Positions 1 through 9,300 of a stretch of 61,885 nt of DNA are shown here, piece after piece. Origin of the DNA: an uncultured Muribaculaceae bacterium (GTDB taxonomy: Bacteria > Bacteroidota > Bacteroidia > Bacteroidales > Muribaculaceae); contig CALUNI010000003.1 of the NCBI GenBank assembly GCA_944321905.1, forward strand, positions 1 through 61,885. Reading direction: 5' to 3'. How positions within the stretch are numbered: the stretch's first letter is position 1; every line of letters begins with the position of its first letter. The notes beneath the pieces were generated by a model. It searched no databases. It saw only the letters and a list, made by a program, of their open reading frames with translations, and was not told the DNA's origin. The translations under genes and the position numbers were made by a program.

Positions 1-225
1 CAAGTCAATAGCGACCAATGGAGATGTGGAATGCTAAAAGGGCATATCGACGCAACACAGTTCATCGACAACTACACACTGACGTGGTATGACTCGACGA
101 TGAGGGCTTTTTCAAACGATGTATATGCAACCATCGAAAACTACACCTTGCTTTCACTCTTTTTCCCAGCACAAAAAAGCTGTTTGCGCTTTGCAAAGGT
201 TGCCGACATTCAAAAAAATCATTAA
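1..225 (+). CDS. C-terminal end of an unrecognised protein (5' truncated)
   Basis: The frame is open from the first base of the window to a TAA at 223-225, giving about 74 residues of a protein whose start lies outside. The first 120 bases use codons like the neighbouring genes (ATC GAC, AAC TAC), which favours a real coding end; the other two plus-strand frames close quickly. I do not recognise the family. The last part (CQ-poor, lysine-rich, ending in DIQKNH) looks like an ordinary soluble C-terminus. It lies about 120 bp upstream of malQ on the same strand and could share a transcript with it. Confidence 0.4.
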   Translation, partial: QVNSDQWRCGMLKGHIDATQFIDNYTLTWYDSTMRAFSNDVYATIENYTLLSLFFPAQKSCLRFAKVADIQKNH

Positions 226-344
226 GCCACGCTGAATTTTTTTCACATTGACTCCAAAATCCGACAAAAATTGTCTATTTTTATCAAAATTTTCTGATAC
301 AAGCACATAACTAACGTTAAAACTAAAAAAATAAACCACAACTT

Positions 345-3020
345 ATGAAGCTAACATTTTATATCGATTATCGAACCAACTGGGGCGAATCGGTCTATTT
401 GGTAAGCTGCAATTCCATCGGAAGAGAAGAAAACTATTCTGTCAAAATGGATTTTGACGGGCATAGCACGTGGTCATACACTCTGACCCTTCCCGACACG
501 ATGAATGAATTCACTTATTGTTATGTTGTAAAATCCGACTTCAGCCAAGTCGTGAAAAACGAATTTGGCAAGCCTCACTGCCTGCTGCTATCTAGTGGCG
601 TGGATTGCGAAATACACGACATATGGCAAGACGCTCCCGAGAACAAGCCGTTTTATTCTTCGGCATTTACCCAAGGCATATTTTCAAGGGAGAAAGCTAC
701 ACTCCCCATCACCGGAAATAACGGAGAAATACTGTTCAGCATTAATGCACCGATAATCAAGCGCGACGAGGTGCTTGCCGTATCGGGCAGCAACAAGGCA
801 CTTGGCGAATGGAACCCGCAAAAAGCTTTGATATTAAACGACTACAGCTTTCCACAATGGTTCTTCCGCATCAATACGAGCGACATCGATGGGCCGTTTG
901 AATACAAATTCTTGATACTTAAGAAAAACACACTTAAAGTTGTGGCTTGGGAAAATTGCAACAACCGTTACTTTGACCCTGCCGCTTACAATATAGACAA
1001 GGGACTAACGTTTATCTCGTTGCATGAGTTCAACAATCCGCTTCCCAACTGGAAAGGAGCAGGAACCGCCATTCCCGTGTTCTCTTTGCGTACCAACGAA
1101 GACTTCGGCGTGGGCGACTTCTACGACTTGTTTAAAATGGTCGATTGGGCTCAAATCACGGGACAAAAGTTTATTCAGATTTTGCCTATAAACGACACCA
1201 CGATGACCCGCACATGGGTCGATTCATACCCCTACAGTTCCAACTCGTCATTCGCCTTGCATCCCATGTTCCTGCGAGTAGATGCCATAGGCGAACTTGC
1301 CGACAAGGAACGTCTTGCCGAATACAAGGCAAAGGCGGCCGAGCTCAACAGCCTTAAGGCCGTCGATTATGAACAGGTAAACGAATGGAAACTAAAATAT
1401 GCCCACGACCTGTATGAGCAATTAGGTGCCGAACTGCTCCAAAACGAGAATTTCAAGAATTTTGTCAGCACAAACGAATACTGGCTGAAGCCTTATTCGG
1501 CTTTCTGCGTATTGCGTGACATGAAAGGTTCGGCCGACTTCTCGACATGGGGATACTATTCATCCTATGATGAAAAAATCATCGATAAGTTTTGCACCGA
1601 AAACAGTCATGAAATATACTTCTTCTATTTCTTGCAGTACCATCTCGACAAGCAACTTCACGAAGTGCGCGAGTATGCCCATTCAAAGGGCGTGGTGCTG
1701 AAAGGCGACATCCCTATTGGCATCAGCCGTGAAAGTGTAGATGCGTGGGTGAATCCCCGACTGTTCAACCTCGACTGTCAGGCAGGCGCTCCACCCGACG
1801 ACTTCTCTGTACTCGGCCAGAATTGGGGTCTCCCTACATATAATTGGGAAGAGATGAACAAAGACGGATTCAAATGGTGGAAAAACCGTTTCCGCAAAAT
1901 GGCAGAATACTTCGACGCATACCGCATCGACCACATACTTGGATTCTTCCGCATTTGGCAAATCCCGATGACGGCTGTACACGGCCTACTTGGTACATTC
2001 TATCCGGCCTTGCCCTACTCCGAAGATGAAATGCGCAACCAATATGACTTTTGGCTTGACAAAGATCTGCAAACCAATCCTTATATCATGGACTACTTCT
2101 TGCACGACTTTTTCGGAGAATACACCGAAGAGGCCAAGTCTCGGTTCCTGTATGTAAGAGCACCGGGCAGGTACGGTTTAAAAGAAGAATTCGACACACA
2201 AGCCAAGGTAGTCAAATACTTCGACGGCCTTGAACAGGATGACAAAAACAACAAACTAAAAAACGCTCTGTTAGGGCTGCTTGATGAAGTGCTGTTCATT
2301 GAGGATGCCGAAGAGAAAGGAAAATACCATCCGCGAATCTCGGCACAATATACCTACATATACCGCTCGCTGAACGACTATGAGCGTTGGTGCTTCAACC
2401 GGCTGTACAACGACTTCTTCTATCACCGCCACAACGACTTCTGGTATGGTAAGGCCATGTGGAAATTACCGCCGCTGATAAATGCCACCGACATGCTCGT
2501 GTGTGGAGAAGACCTTGGGATGATTCCCGATTGCGTGCCCGCCGTGATGCACCAGTTAAAGATTCTGTCACTGGAAATCCAACGTATGCCCAAAGACCCC
2601 AAAATGGAATTTGGCGACCCGGGCATATATCCATATTTGTCGGTATGCACCACTTCCACCCACGACATGCCCGGCATAAGGGCCTGGTGGGAGAGTGACC
2701 GGGAAAAAACGCAACACTTCTTCAACAACATGCTGCACGAATGGGGCAATGCTCCATATTATGCCGAAGCATGGGTTTGTGAGCGTATCGTCGGCATGCA
2801 CCTCAACTCTCCTGCCATTCTTACAATCCTGCCTCTACAAGACTGGCTGTCGATTGACGAGAATATAAGGCTTGAGAACCCGAATGACGAACAGATAAAC
2901 ATACCTACCAATCCACACCACTACTGGAGATATCGAATGCACTTGACCATAGAGGATTTGATCTCAAACCATGAATTTAACGAAAAAATCAAAGGCATGA
3001 TACGCCATAGCGGACGCTGA
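345..3020 (+). CDS. malQ: 4-alpha-glucanotransferase, DPE2-like with two N-terminal starch-binding domains
   Basis: Transfers alpha-1,4-glucan segments between maltooligosaccharides or onto glycans (GH77), a cytosolic step in maltose, starch or glycogen use. The protein has 891 residues. Residues 1 to about 120 and 128 to about 235 look like two tandem CBM20 modules (second: GSNKALGEWNPQKA), followed by the GH77 barrel. Visible catalytic signatures are RIDHILGFFRIW with nucleophile Asp529, CGEDLG with acid/base Glu722, and STHDMPG with Asp774. The 193-residue distance between Asp529 and Glu722 is far longer than in short amylomaltases. Twin CBM20 plus this insertion is the architecture of plant DPE2 and its bacterial relatives. 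No exported signal is seen. There is no convincing TAnnTTTG promoter just upstream, so read-through from the upstream gene is possible. A strong terminator follows. Confidence 0.93.
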   Translation: MKLTFYIDYRTNWGESVYLVSCNSIGREENYSVKMDFDGHSTWSYTLTLPDTMNEFTYCYVVKSDFSQVVKNEFGKPHCLLLSSGVDCEIHDIWQDAPENKPFYSSAFTQGIFSREKATLPITGNNGEILFSINAPIIKRDEVLAVSGSNKALGEWNPQKALILNDYSFPQWFFRINTSDIDGPFEYKFLILKKNTLKVVAWENCNNRYFDPAAYNIDKGLTFISLHEFNNPLPNWKGAGTAIPVFSLRTNEDFGVGDFYDLFKMVDWAQITGQKFIQILPINDTTMTRTWVDSYPYSSNSSFALHPMFLRVDAIGELADKERLAEYKAKAAELNSLKAVDYEQVNEWKLKYAHDLYEQLGAELLQNENFKNFVSTNEYWLKPYSAFCVLRDMKGSADFSTWGYYSSYDEKIIDKFCTENSHEIYFFYFLQYHLDKQLHEVREYAHSKGVVLKGDIPIGISRESVDAWVNPRLFNLDCQAGAPPDDFSVLGQNWGLPTYNWEEMNKDGFKWWKNRFRKMAEYFDAYRIDHILGFFRIWQIPMTAVHGLLGTFYPALPYSEDEMRNQYDFWLDKDLQTNPYIMDYFLHDFFGEYTEEAKSRFLYVRAPGRYGLKEEFDTQAKVVKYFDGLEQDDKNNKLKNALLGLLDEVLFIEDAEEKGKYHPRISAQYTYIYRSLNDYERWCFNRLYNDFFYHRHNDFWYGKAMWKLPPLINATDMLVCGEDLGMIPDCVPAVMHQLKILSLEIQRMPKDPKMEFGDPGIYPYLSVCTTSTHDMPGIRAWWESDREKTQHFFNNMLHEWGNAPYYAEAWVCERIVGMHLNSPAILTILPLQDWLSIDENIRLENPNDEQINIPTNPHHYWRYRMHLTIEDLISNHEFNEKIKGMIRHSGR

Positions 3021-3026
3021 CAAACA

Positions 3027-3075
3027 AAACGAGAGAGGCCGTGTCAAATTTAATTTGGGACGGCCTCTCTCGTTT
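3027..3075. terminator. Bidirectional hairpin terminator between malQ and asnB
   Basis: A perfect 16-bp inverted repeat (3027-3042 with 3060-3075, AAACGAGAGAGGCCGT and its complement) begins 7 bp after the malQ stop. The loop holds a further small palindrome (CAAAT/ATTTG, 3045-3057). It ends malQ transcripts; it is also on the downstream side of the minus-strand asnB operon, though 250 bp away. Confidence 0.8.
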
Positions 3076-3323
3076 GATATCCAATCAAGTTAAAGAAAAA
3101 GAGAATGATATGCTTCACCGTATGATACGAGAGACTTATATATAAGACACGAAAAACATCCACATCTCCACGGCTGAGCAACGATGCGTAGTCTTATACG
3201 CTCCATGGAAAACAAGCATATATCGATGTTCCACCTTAACAGAACAAGAATATCGATGGACAAAAAACACTGCCCACCGACATTCCTCCCTATTAATATG
3301 AAAACAAGCTATACTATGTCACA
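3076..3323. other. Gene-free spacer downstream of malQ and asnB
   Basis: Together with the hairpin at 3027-3075 this fills the 303 bp between the convergent malQ and asnB ends. It contains a perfect 12-bp palindrome CTTATATATAAG (3135-3146) and two copies of ATATCGATG about 30 bp apart (near 3220 and 3250). No coding frame or promoter of note is visible. Confidence 0.5.
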
Positions 3324-4991
3324 TTATTCATATGCCTCTACATGAACACCCGATACAGCCCGCCCGCTCGGCTCATTCATGTTTTTGAATGTCGAATCCC
3401 AAGCAAGAGCCTCGGCCGTTGAACATGCAACGCTCGGAACACTGGGTACACTGCGGGCGGCACTTTCACTTGGGAAATATTCCTCAAATATAGAGCGATA
3501 GTAATATTCCTCCTTGTTCATGGGGGTGTTTATAGGAAAACGTTCGGCGGCATTGGCCATTTGCTCGTCGGTAACGGCGTCGGATGCAACCTGCTTCAAG
3601 GTATCTATCCAACTATATCCCACACCATCGCTGAACTGCTCCTTTTGTCGCCAAACGATCTCATGTGGCAGCATGTCGGCAAACGCCTCACGCAATACCT
3701 TCTTCTCGATTATACTGCCCGAACACATCTTTAACGACGGATTCAAACGCATGGCAACGTCGAGGAATTCCTTGTCTAAGAATGGCACACGCCCTTCCAC
3801 TCCCCATGCAGCAAGCGATTTGTTTGCCCTAAGGCAATCATACAAATACAACTTCGACAACTTCCTCACCGTCTCCTCGTGAAAGGAGCGGGCATCGGGA
3901 GCCTTATGAAAATAAAGGTACCCTCCGAATATTTCATCCGCACCCTCGCCACTAAGCACCATTTTTATGCCCATGCTCTTTATGACGCGAGCCAGCAGAT
4001 ACATAGGCGTAGAAGCGCGGACCGTGGTCACATCGTAAGTCTCAATAAAATAAATCACGTCACGCACAGCGTCAAGCCCTTCTTGGACAGTGTAATTGAT
4101 CTCATGATGGACGGTGCCTATGTAATCAGCCACCATACGGGCTTTAGCAAGGTCGGGTGCGCCTTTCAGCCCTATGGCAAAAGAGTGCAACTGCGGCCAC
4201 CATGCCTCACTTTGTCCGTCACTCTCTATGCGGCGTGACGCATATTTCTTGGCGATGGCCGACACTATCGAGCTGTCCAGTCCGCCGGAGAGCAGCACTC
4301 CATACGGCACATCACACATCAGCTGCCGTTTTACGGCATCCTCCAAGGCCGGACGCAGCTCGGTTACCGGCTCTTTGCTGTCTTTCACCGCATCATAATC
4401 CATCCAGTCACGGCGATACCACTTGTGCATCTTGCCCTCGCGGCTATGATAATAATGTCCGGGCAGGAATGGCTCGTAGCTTTCACATTGTCCTTCAAGT
4501 GCCTTTAATTCGCTTGCGCAGTAAACCTTACCGTCGCTGTCATAACCTATATACAACGGTATCACACCTATAGGGTCGCGAGCTATCAAGAACTCGTCTT
4601 TTTCAGAATCATACAATGCAAATGCAAAAATGCCACTTATGTCTTCAAGGAAATTTATACCCTTCTCCTTGTAAAGAGCCAGTATCACTTCGCAGTCGCT
4701 TCCAGTCTTAAACTCATACCGGCCTTCATACTGCCGGCGTATCTCCCGATGATTATATATCTCTCCGTTAACAGCCAATACGAGCTTGCCATCGGGAGAG
4801 AATAACGGCTGCCTGCCACTTTGAGGATCAACAATAGACAGGCGTTCATGTGCCAATATCGCACTTCCCCCGCAATAAATGCCGCTCCAATCCGGTCCGC
4901 GATGACGTATTTTCTTTGCCATCGACAAGGCTTTATCCCGCAATGCGCGAGTCTGCTCTTTTATGTTAAAAATTGCTACTATTCCACACAT
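3324..4991 (-). CDS. asnB: Asparagine synthase B (glutamine-hydrolysing)
   Basis: Makes asparagine from aspartate, ATP and glutamine in the cytosol. The protein has 555 residues, the normal size for AsnB. Met1 is followed directly by Cys2 (MCGIVAIFNI), the N-terminal nucleophile of the class II glutaminase domain, which fixes the start at 4991. The GDP-free synthetase half carries the PP-loop SGGLDSSIV and later the SGEGADEIFGGY motif typical of AsnB. It starts 8 bp after the gltD stop and is the last gene of the gltB-gltD-asnB operon, so the glutamate/glutamine nitrogen pool and asparagine formation are probably co-expressed. The last 40 residues are low in conserved motifs. Confidence 0.96.
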   Translation of the reverse strand: MCGIVAIFNIKEQTRALRDKALSMAKKIRHRGPDWSGIYCGGSAILAHERLSIVDPQSGRQPLFSPDGKLVLAVNGEIYNHREIRRQYEGRYEFKTGSDCEVILALYKEKGINFLEDISGIFAFALYDSEKDEFLIARDPIGVIPLYIGYDSDGKVYCASELKALEGQCESYEPFLPGHYYHSREGKMHKWYRRDWMDYDAVKDSKEPVTELRPALEDAVKRQLMCDVPYGVLLSGGLDSSIVSAIAKKYASRRIESDGQSEAWWPQLHSFAIGLKGAPDLAKARMVADYIGTVHHEINYTVQEGLDAVRDVIYFIETYDVTTVRASTPMYLLARVIKSMGIKMVLSGEGADEIFGGYLYFHKAPDARSFHEETVRKLSKLYLYDCLRANKSLAAWGVEGRVPFLDKEFLDVAMRLNPSLKMCSGSIIEKKVLREAFADMLPHEIVWRQKEQFSDGVGYSWIDTLKQVASDAVTDEQMANAAERFPINTPMNKEEYYYRSIFEEYFPSESAARSVPSVPSVACSTAEALAWDSTFKNMNEPSGRAVSGVHVEAYE

Positions 4992-4999
4992 AAGCCGTT

Positions 5000-6340
5000 T
5001 TATTTACTCAAATATTTATCAATAGCCTTGGCAACATTGCGACCTCCGTCTATACAACGCACCACAAGACTTGCGCCTGTAGCGGCATCGCCTGCGACAA
5101 ACGCGTTCTCCGGCAGCGAGGGCAGCTCCGGCCTCAAAAATCCCATTGCCAACAATACGATGTCGGCCTTTAACACTTCGGTCTTGCCCGTAGGTTTCAT
5201 CACCGGGCATCCCCCATTAGCGTTAGGAACCCACTCTACCTCCTCGACTTCCACACCGCACACATGTCCGTTCTTCCCTAAGAACCTATTGGACGACAAG
5301 CTCCAACGTCTTACGCAACCCTCTTCATGGCTGCTGCTTGTCTTCAGCACCAAAGGCCATTGAGGCCACGGCGTGGCAGGATTATAACCTACCGGAGGCT
5401 TAGGCATGATTTCTATCTGCGTGACACTGAGCGCACCCTGGCGATTAGAAGTGCCTATACAGTCGCTGCCGGTATCGCCGCCACCGATTACAAGCACATG
5501 CTTGCCTTTGGCCGTTACACGCTCCGACGGTTGGAACGTCTGGCCGGCAAGTACCCTGTTTTGTTGCGCGAGCATCTCAAGAGCAAAATAAATACCCTTC
5601 AAATCGCGTCCGGGAATATTCAGATCACGAGCCTGCGGAGTCCCCGTGCATACACAGTATGCGTCATATTCCTCCGGCAGATTGTTTACGTCTATTTCCA
5701 CGCCGGTCCTAAATGCTACCCCCTCAGCTTCCATGATTTCGATACGGCGGTCGATAATCGACTTGTTTAACTTGAAATTTGGAATTCCAAACCGTAACAA
5801 GCCTCCCACGTATTCCAACTTTTCAAAAACCGTCACCGCATATCCCATTCGATTCAACTGATTGGCTGCGGCAAGGCCGGCCGGTCCCGACCCCACTACC
5901 GCCACGCGCTTGCCATTGCGCTCATACTTCCCCGGTTTCACATACCCCTCGCGATATGCCACTTCTATTATGGCGGCTTCATCCTCGCGTATGGTCACCG
6001 GCGAATTTATACTCAACTGCAATACACAGCTTTTTTCACACAAGGCAGGGCATATCCTACCGGTAAACTCGGGAAAGTCATTTGTCAGACTCAATATTTC
6101 ATAAGCCTTCTTCCATTCCCCTTTGTATAATGCATCTTGAAACTCCGGGGGGCGATTTCCAAGCGGACATGCCCAGTTGCAAAACGGGACTCCACAATCC
6201 ATGCAACGCGAAGCCTGTAACATGCGGTCGCTACGATTAAGCGTCTGTTCCACTTCGCCATAATCGGCTATGCGGTCATGAACAGGGCGATATCCTGCTT
6301 CTTGCCTTGGTACGGTCATAAATGCTTTAGGGTTTCCCAT
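5000..6340 (-). CDS. gltD: Glutamate synthase small (beta) subunit
   Basis: Supplies electrons from NADPH through FAD and [4Fe-4S] clusters to the large GOGAT subunit. The 446-residue protein shows the N-terminal cysteine set CMDCGVPFCNWACPLGN and GRICPALCEKSC, an FAD-binding VAVVGSGPAGLAAA near residue 146 and a second nucleotide-binding HVLVIGGGDTGSDC near residue 285. Length matches the bacterial GltD family (about 450-490). It lies 41 bp downstream of gltB and 8 bp upstream of asnB on the minus strand, consistent with one transcript. Confidence 0.96.
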   Translation of the reverse strand: MGNPKAFMTVPRQEAGYRPVHDRIADYGEVEQTLNRSDRMLQASRCMDCGVPFCNWACPLGNRPPEFQDALYKGEWKKAYEILSLTNDFPEFTGRICPALCEKSCVLQLSINSPVTIREDEAAIIEVAYREGYVKPGKYERNGKRVAVVGSGPAGLAAANQLNRMGYAVTVFEKLEYVGGLLRFGIPNFKLNKSIIDRRIEIMEAEGVAFRTGVEIDVNNLPEEYDAYCVCTGTPQARDLNIPGRDLKGIYFALEMLAQQNRVLAGQTFQPSERVTAKGKHVLVIGGGDTGSDCIGTSNRQGALSVTQIEIMPKPPVGYNPATPWPQWPLVLKTSSSHEEGCVRRWSLSSNRFLGKNGHVCGVEVEEVEWVPNANGGCPVMKPTGKTEVLKADIVLLAMGFLRPELPSLPENAFVAGDAATGASLVVRCIDGGRNVAKAIDKYLSK

Positions 6341-6381
6341 ATGATGATAAGTTATTTGCTTTTTAAGTTATTTATTCGACG

Positions 6382-9300
6382 TTAATAATCCCTCTGCACC
6401 TCAGCTATTTTCTGTTGCAGGCGGCGCATCTGCTCTTCAGCAAGAACCTTCTTGTACTCGATCGGCGTCACTTGTATAAAATCGTCAACATAGTTGCTCC
6501 AATTGTCAAGCATGGTACGAGCCAGATGTGATCCCGTGTAGAAATAATGCTGACGCACTAATTCATGTAATTCCTTCCTTGCCGTGTTGTCGTCGAGCAA
6601 TGACAGTTCCACCATCTCCATGTTGCAGAAATAATCAAAATTATGATTCTTATCCCACACATAAGCCACACCGCCACTCATACCCGCGGCAAAATTGCGT
6701 CCCGTTTCGCCAAGCACAACTACCCGGCCTCCGGTCATGTATTCGCAGCAGTGGTCGCCCACGCCTTCAACAACAGCTATCGCGCCTGAGTTGCGAACAG
6801 CAAACCGCTCGCCCACACGTCCGTTTATATACACTTCGCCACTCGTGGCTCCATACAATAAGGTGTTTCCGGCAATGATGTTCTTCTCGGCTTCAAAGTT
6901 GCTGCGTACAGGCGGCTGCACCGATATATGGCCACCGCTCAAACCTTTTCCTAAATAATCGTTGGCCTCGCCCTCAAGTTTGAAGCTTATTCCATGGGCG
7001 AGAAACGCGCCAAAGCTCTGTCCGGCCGACCCTTTGAATTGCACGTTAATCGTCCTGTCGGGCAACCCGGCGTTGCCATGACGAGAAGCCACCGCACCCG
7101 ACAGCATTGCCCCCACGGCTCGGTCGGTATTGGCCACGGCATATTCAAGCGACACTTCTTTGCCATTCTCTATGGCTTCGCGGGCAGCCTCGATCATCTG
7201 CACATCCTTTACATTGGCAATATCGTGCACTTGGCAGGTAACATTGTGTATGGCCGCATTGCTTTGCTCCTTATACAGGATACGGCTGAAATCAAGCAAC
7301 AATTGCTTGGCACCATATTGCGCCGGCTTGATTTCTATAAGGTCGGATCGACCTACTATGTCGTCGAAACGAGTAAAGCCCATTTCGGCGAGATATTCTC
7401 GCACCTCTTCTGCAAGGAATCTGAAATAATTCACCACATACTTGTAATGACCCCTGAAATGCTCACGCAACTTGGCATCCTGCGTCGCTACTCCCACAGG
7501 GCAAGTATTGGCATGGCACTTGCGCATCATCACGCACCCAAGTACAATCAATGCCGCTGTGCCAAATGCAAACTCGTCGGCGCCAAGCAATGCCATGCTC
7601 ACAACGTCACGTCCGGTCTTCAGTTGCCCATCGGTCTGCAGTCTTACTTGTCCGCGCAGTCCGTTCATTACAAGTGTTTGCTGTGTTTCGCTCAATCCTA
7701 TCTCGGGCGAAATTCCGGCATAGCGCACCGAAGAAGCAGGCGATGCCCCTGTGCCACCTTCGGCTCCCGATATGACAATCAAATCGGCCTTGGCCTTGAC
7801 CACCCCTGCGGCAATAGTACCGACCCCGCTCTCGGCCACGAGCTTCACGCTAATTTTAGCCTTTGGATTGACATTCTTCAAGTCGAAAATCAATTGTGCC
7901 AAATCTTCGATTGAATAGATGTCGTGATGAGGCGGAGGAGAAATAAGAGATATGCCGGGAATAGAATGGCGCGTGCGCGCGATTACCTTGTCAACCTTAA
8001 ACCCCGGCAATTGCCCACCCTCGCCAGGCTTGGCACCTTGTGCTACCTTTATTTGGATTTCCTCGGCATTCACAAGATAATCGGCAGTAACTCCAAACCG
8101 ACCCGATGCTACCTGCTTGGTCTTGCTGTTGAGCGATATCCCATCAACCGAACCTGCAAACCGAGCCTCGTCCTCTCCGCCCTCGCCTGTATTGCTGCGG
8201 CATCCTAATTCATTCATCGCAAGAGCAAGAGCCTCATGAGCTTCTTGACTGATTGCGCCAAAAGAAATAGCTCCCGTTACGAAATGCTTGACGATGTTTT
8301 CTACCGGCTCCACCTGCTCGATAGGAATAGGGTGCTTCTTAAACCCGAAGAAGTCCCTCAAGAATATAGGAGAACTTTTTTCATCAACTCTTCTTGTAAA
8401 TTCCTTAAACTTTTTATAACTGCCAAGCCGGGTGGAAAGCTGCAACGCACTTATCGTATCGGGATTCCATGCGTGCAGCTCTCCATCCTTGCGATACGAG
8501 TACAATCCCACGTGAGGCAACAATTCTCCCTCGTGGTTGCCCACAAATCCCGCATCGTGGAATTTTATATAATCTGAAGCTATTTCCTTGAGCCCGATAC
8601 CACCAATCGAGGATAGCGAAGACCCAAAATAGTCTTTAAGCAATTCCTCGCCCAATCCTACCGGCTCGAAAATCTTAGCCCCGCGATACGAGCGTATGGT
8701 ACTTATGCCCATTTTGCTCATTATCTTAAACAATCCCTTGCATACGGCCTTGATATAATTCTTTTCCGCGGTTTCATAATGCATGGGAACCTCACCCGAC
8801 CTCGACAGATTGTCAAGCACGGCGAAAACCATATACGGGTTGATTGCACTTGCACCATAACCAAGCAGCAACGCCACATGCATCACCTCACGAATCTCGC
8901 CACTTTCAACCACGAGCGCGGTCTGCACACGTTTTTGCACACTTATCAGATGGTGGTGCACGGCACTCACAGCAAGCAGCGACGGAATTGCAGCATGAGC
9001 ATCGTCTATGTCACGGTCGGAAAGGATTATATAATTCACACCGTTGCTCACCGCCTCCTCGGCATCGGTACATAGTCGGCTCAAAGCGTCGCGCAACCCC
9101 GACACGCCACGACTCACCTCAAAAGACATGGGCAGCTTGACGGTGCTAAAGCCTTTATACCTTATATTGCACAAGATGTCTAACTGAGTGTTAGTCAATA
9201 TGGGATGCGGCAATCTCACCATCTTGCAGTGACTCTCATCTGGCATTAGAATATTGGTACCCACGGCACCTATATATTCAATGAGCGACATCACAAGTTC

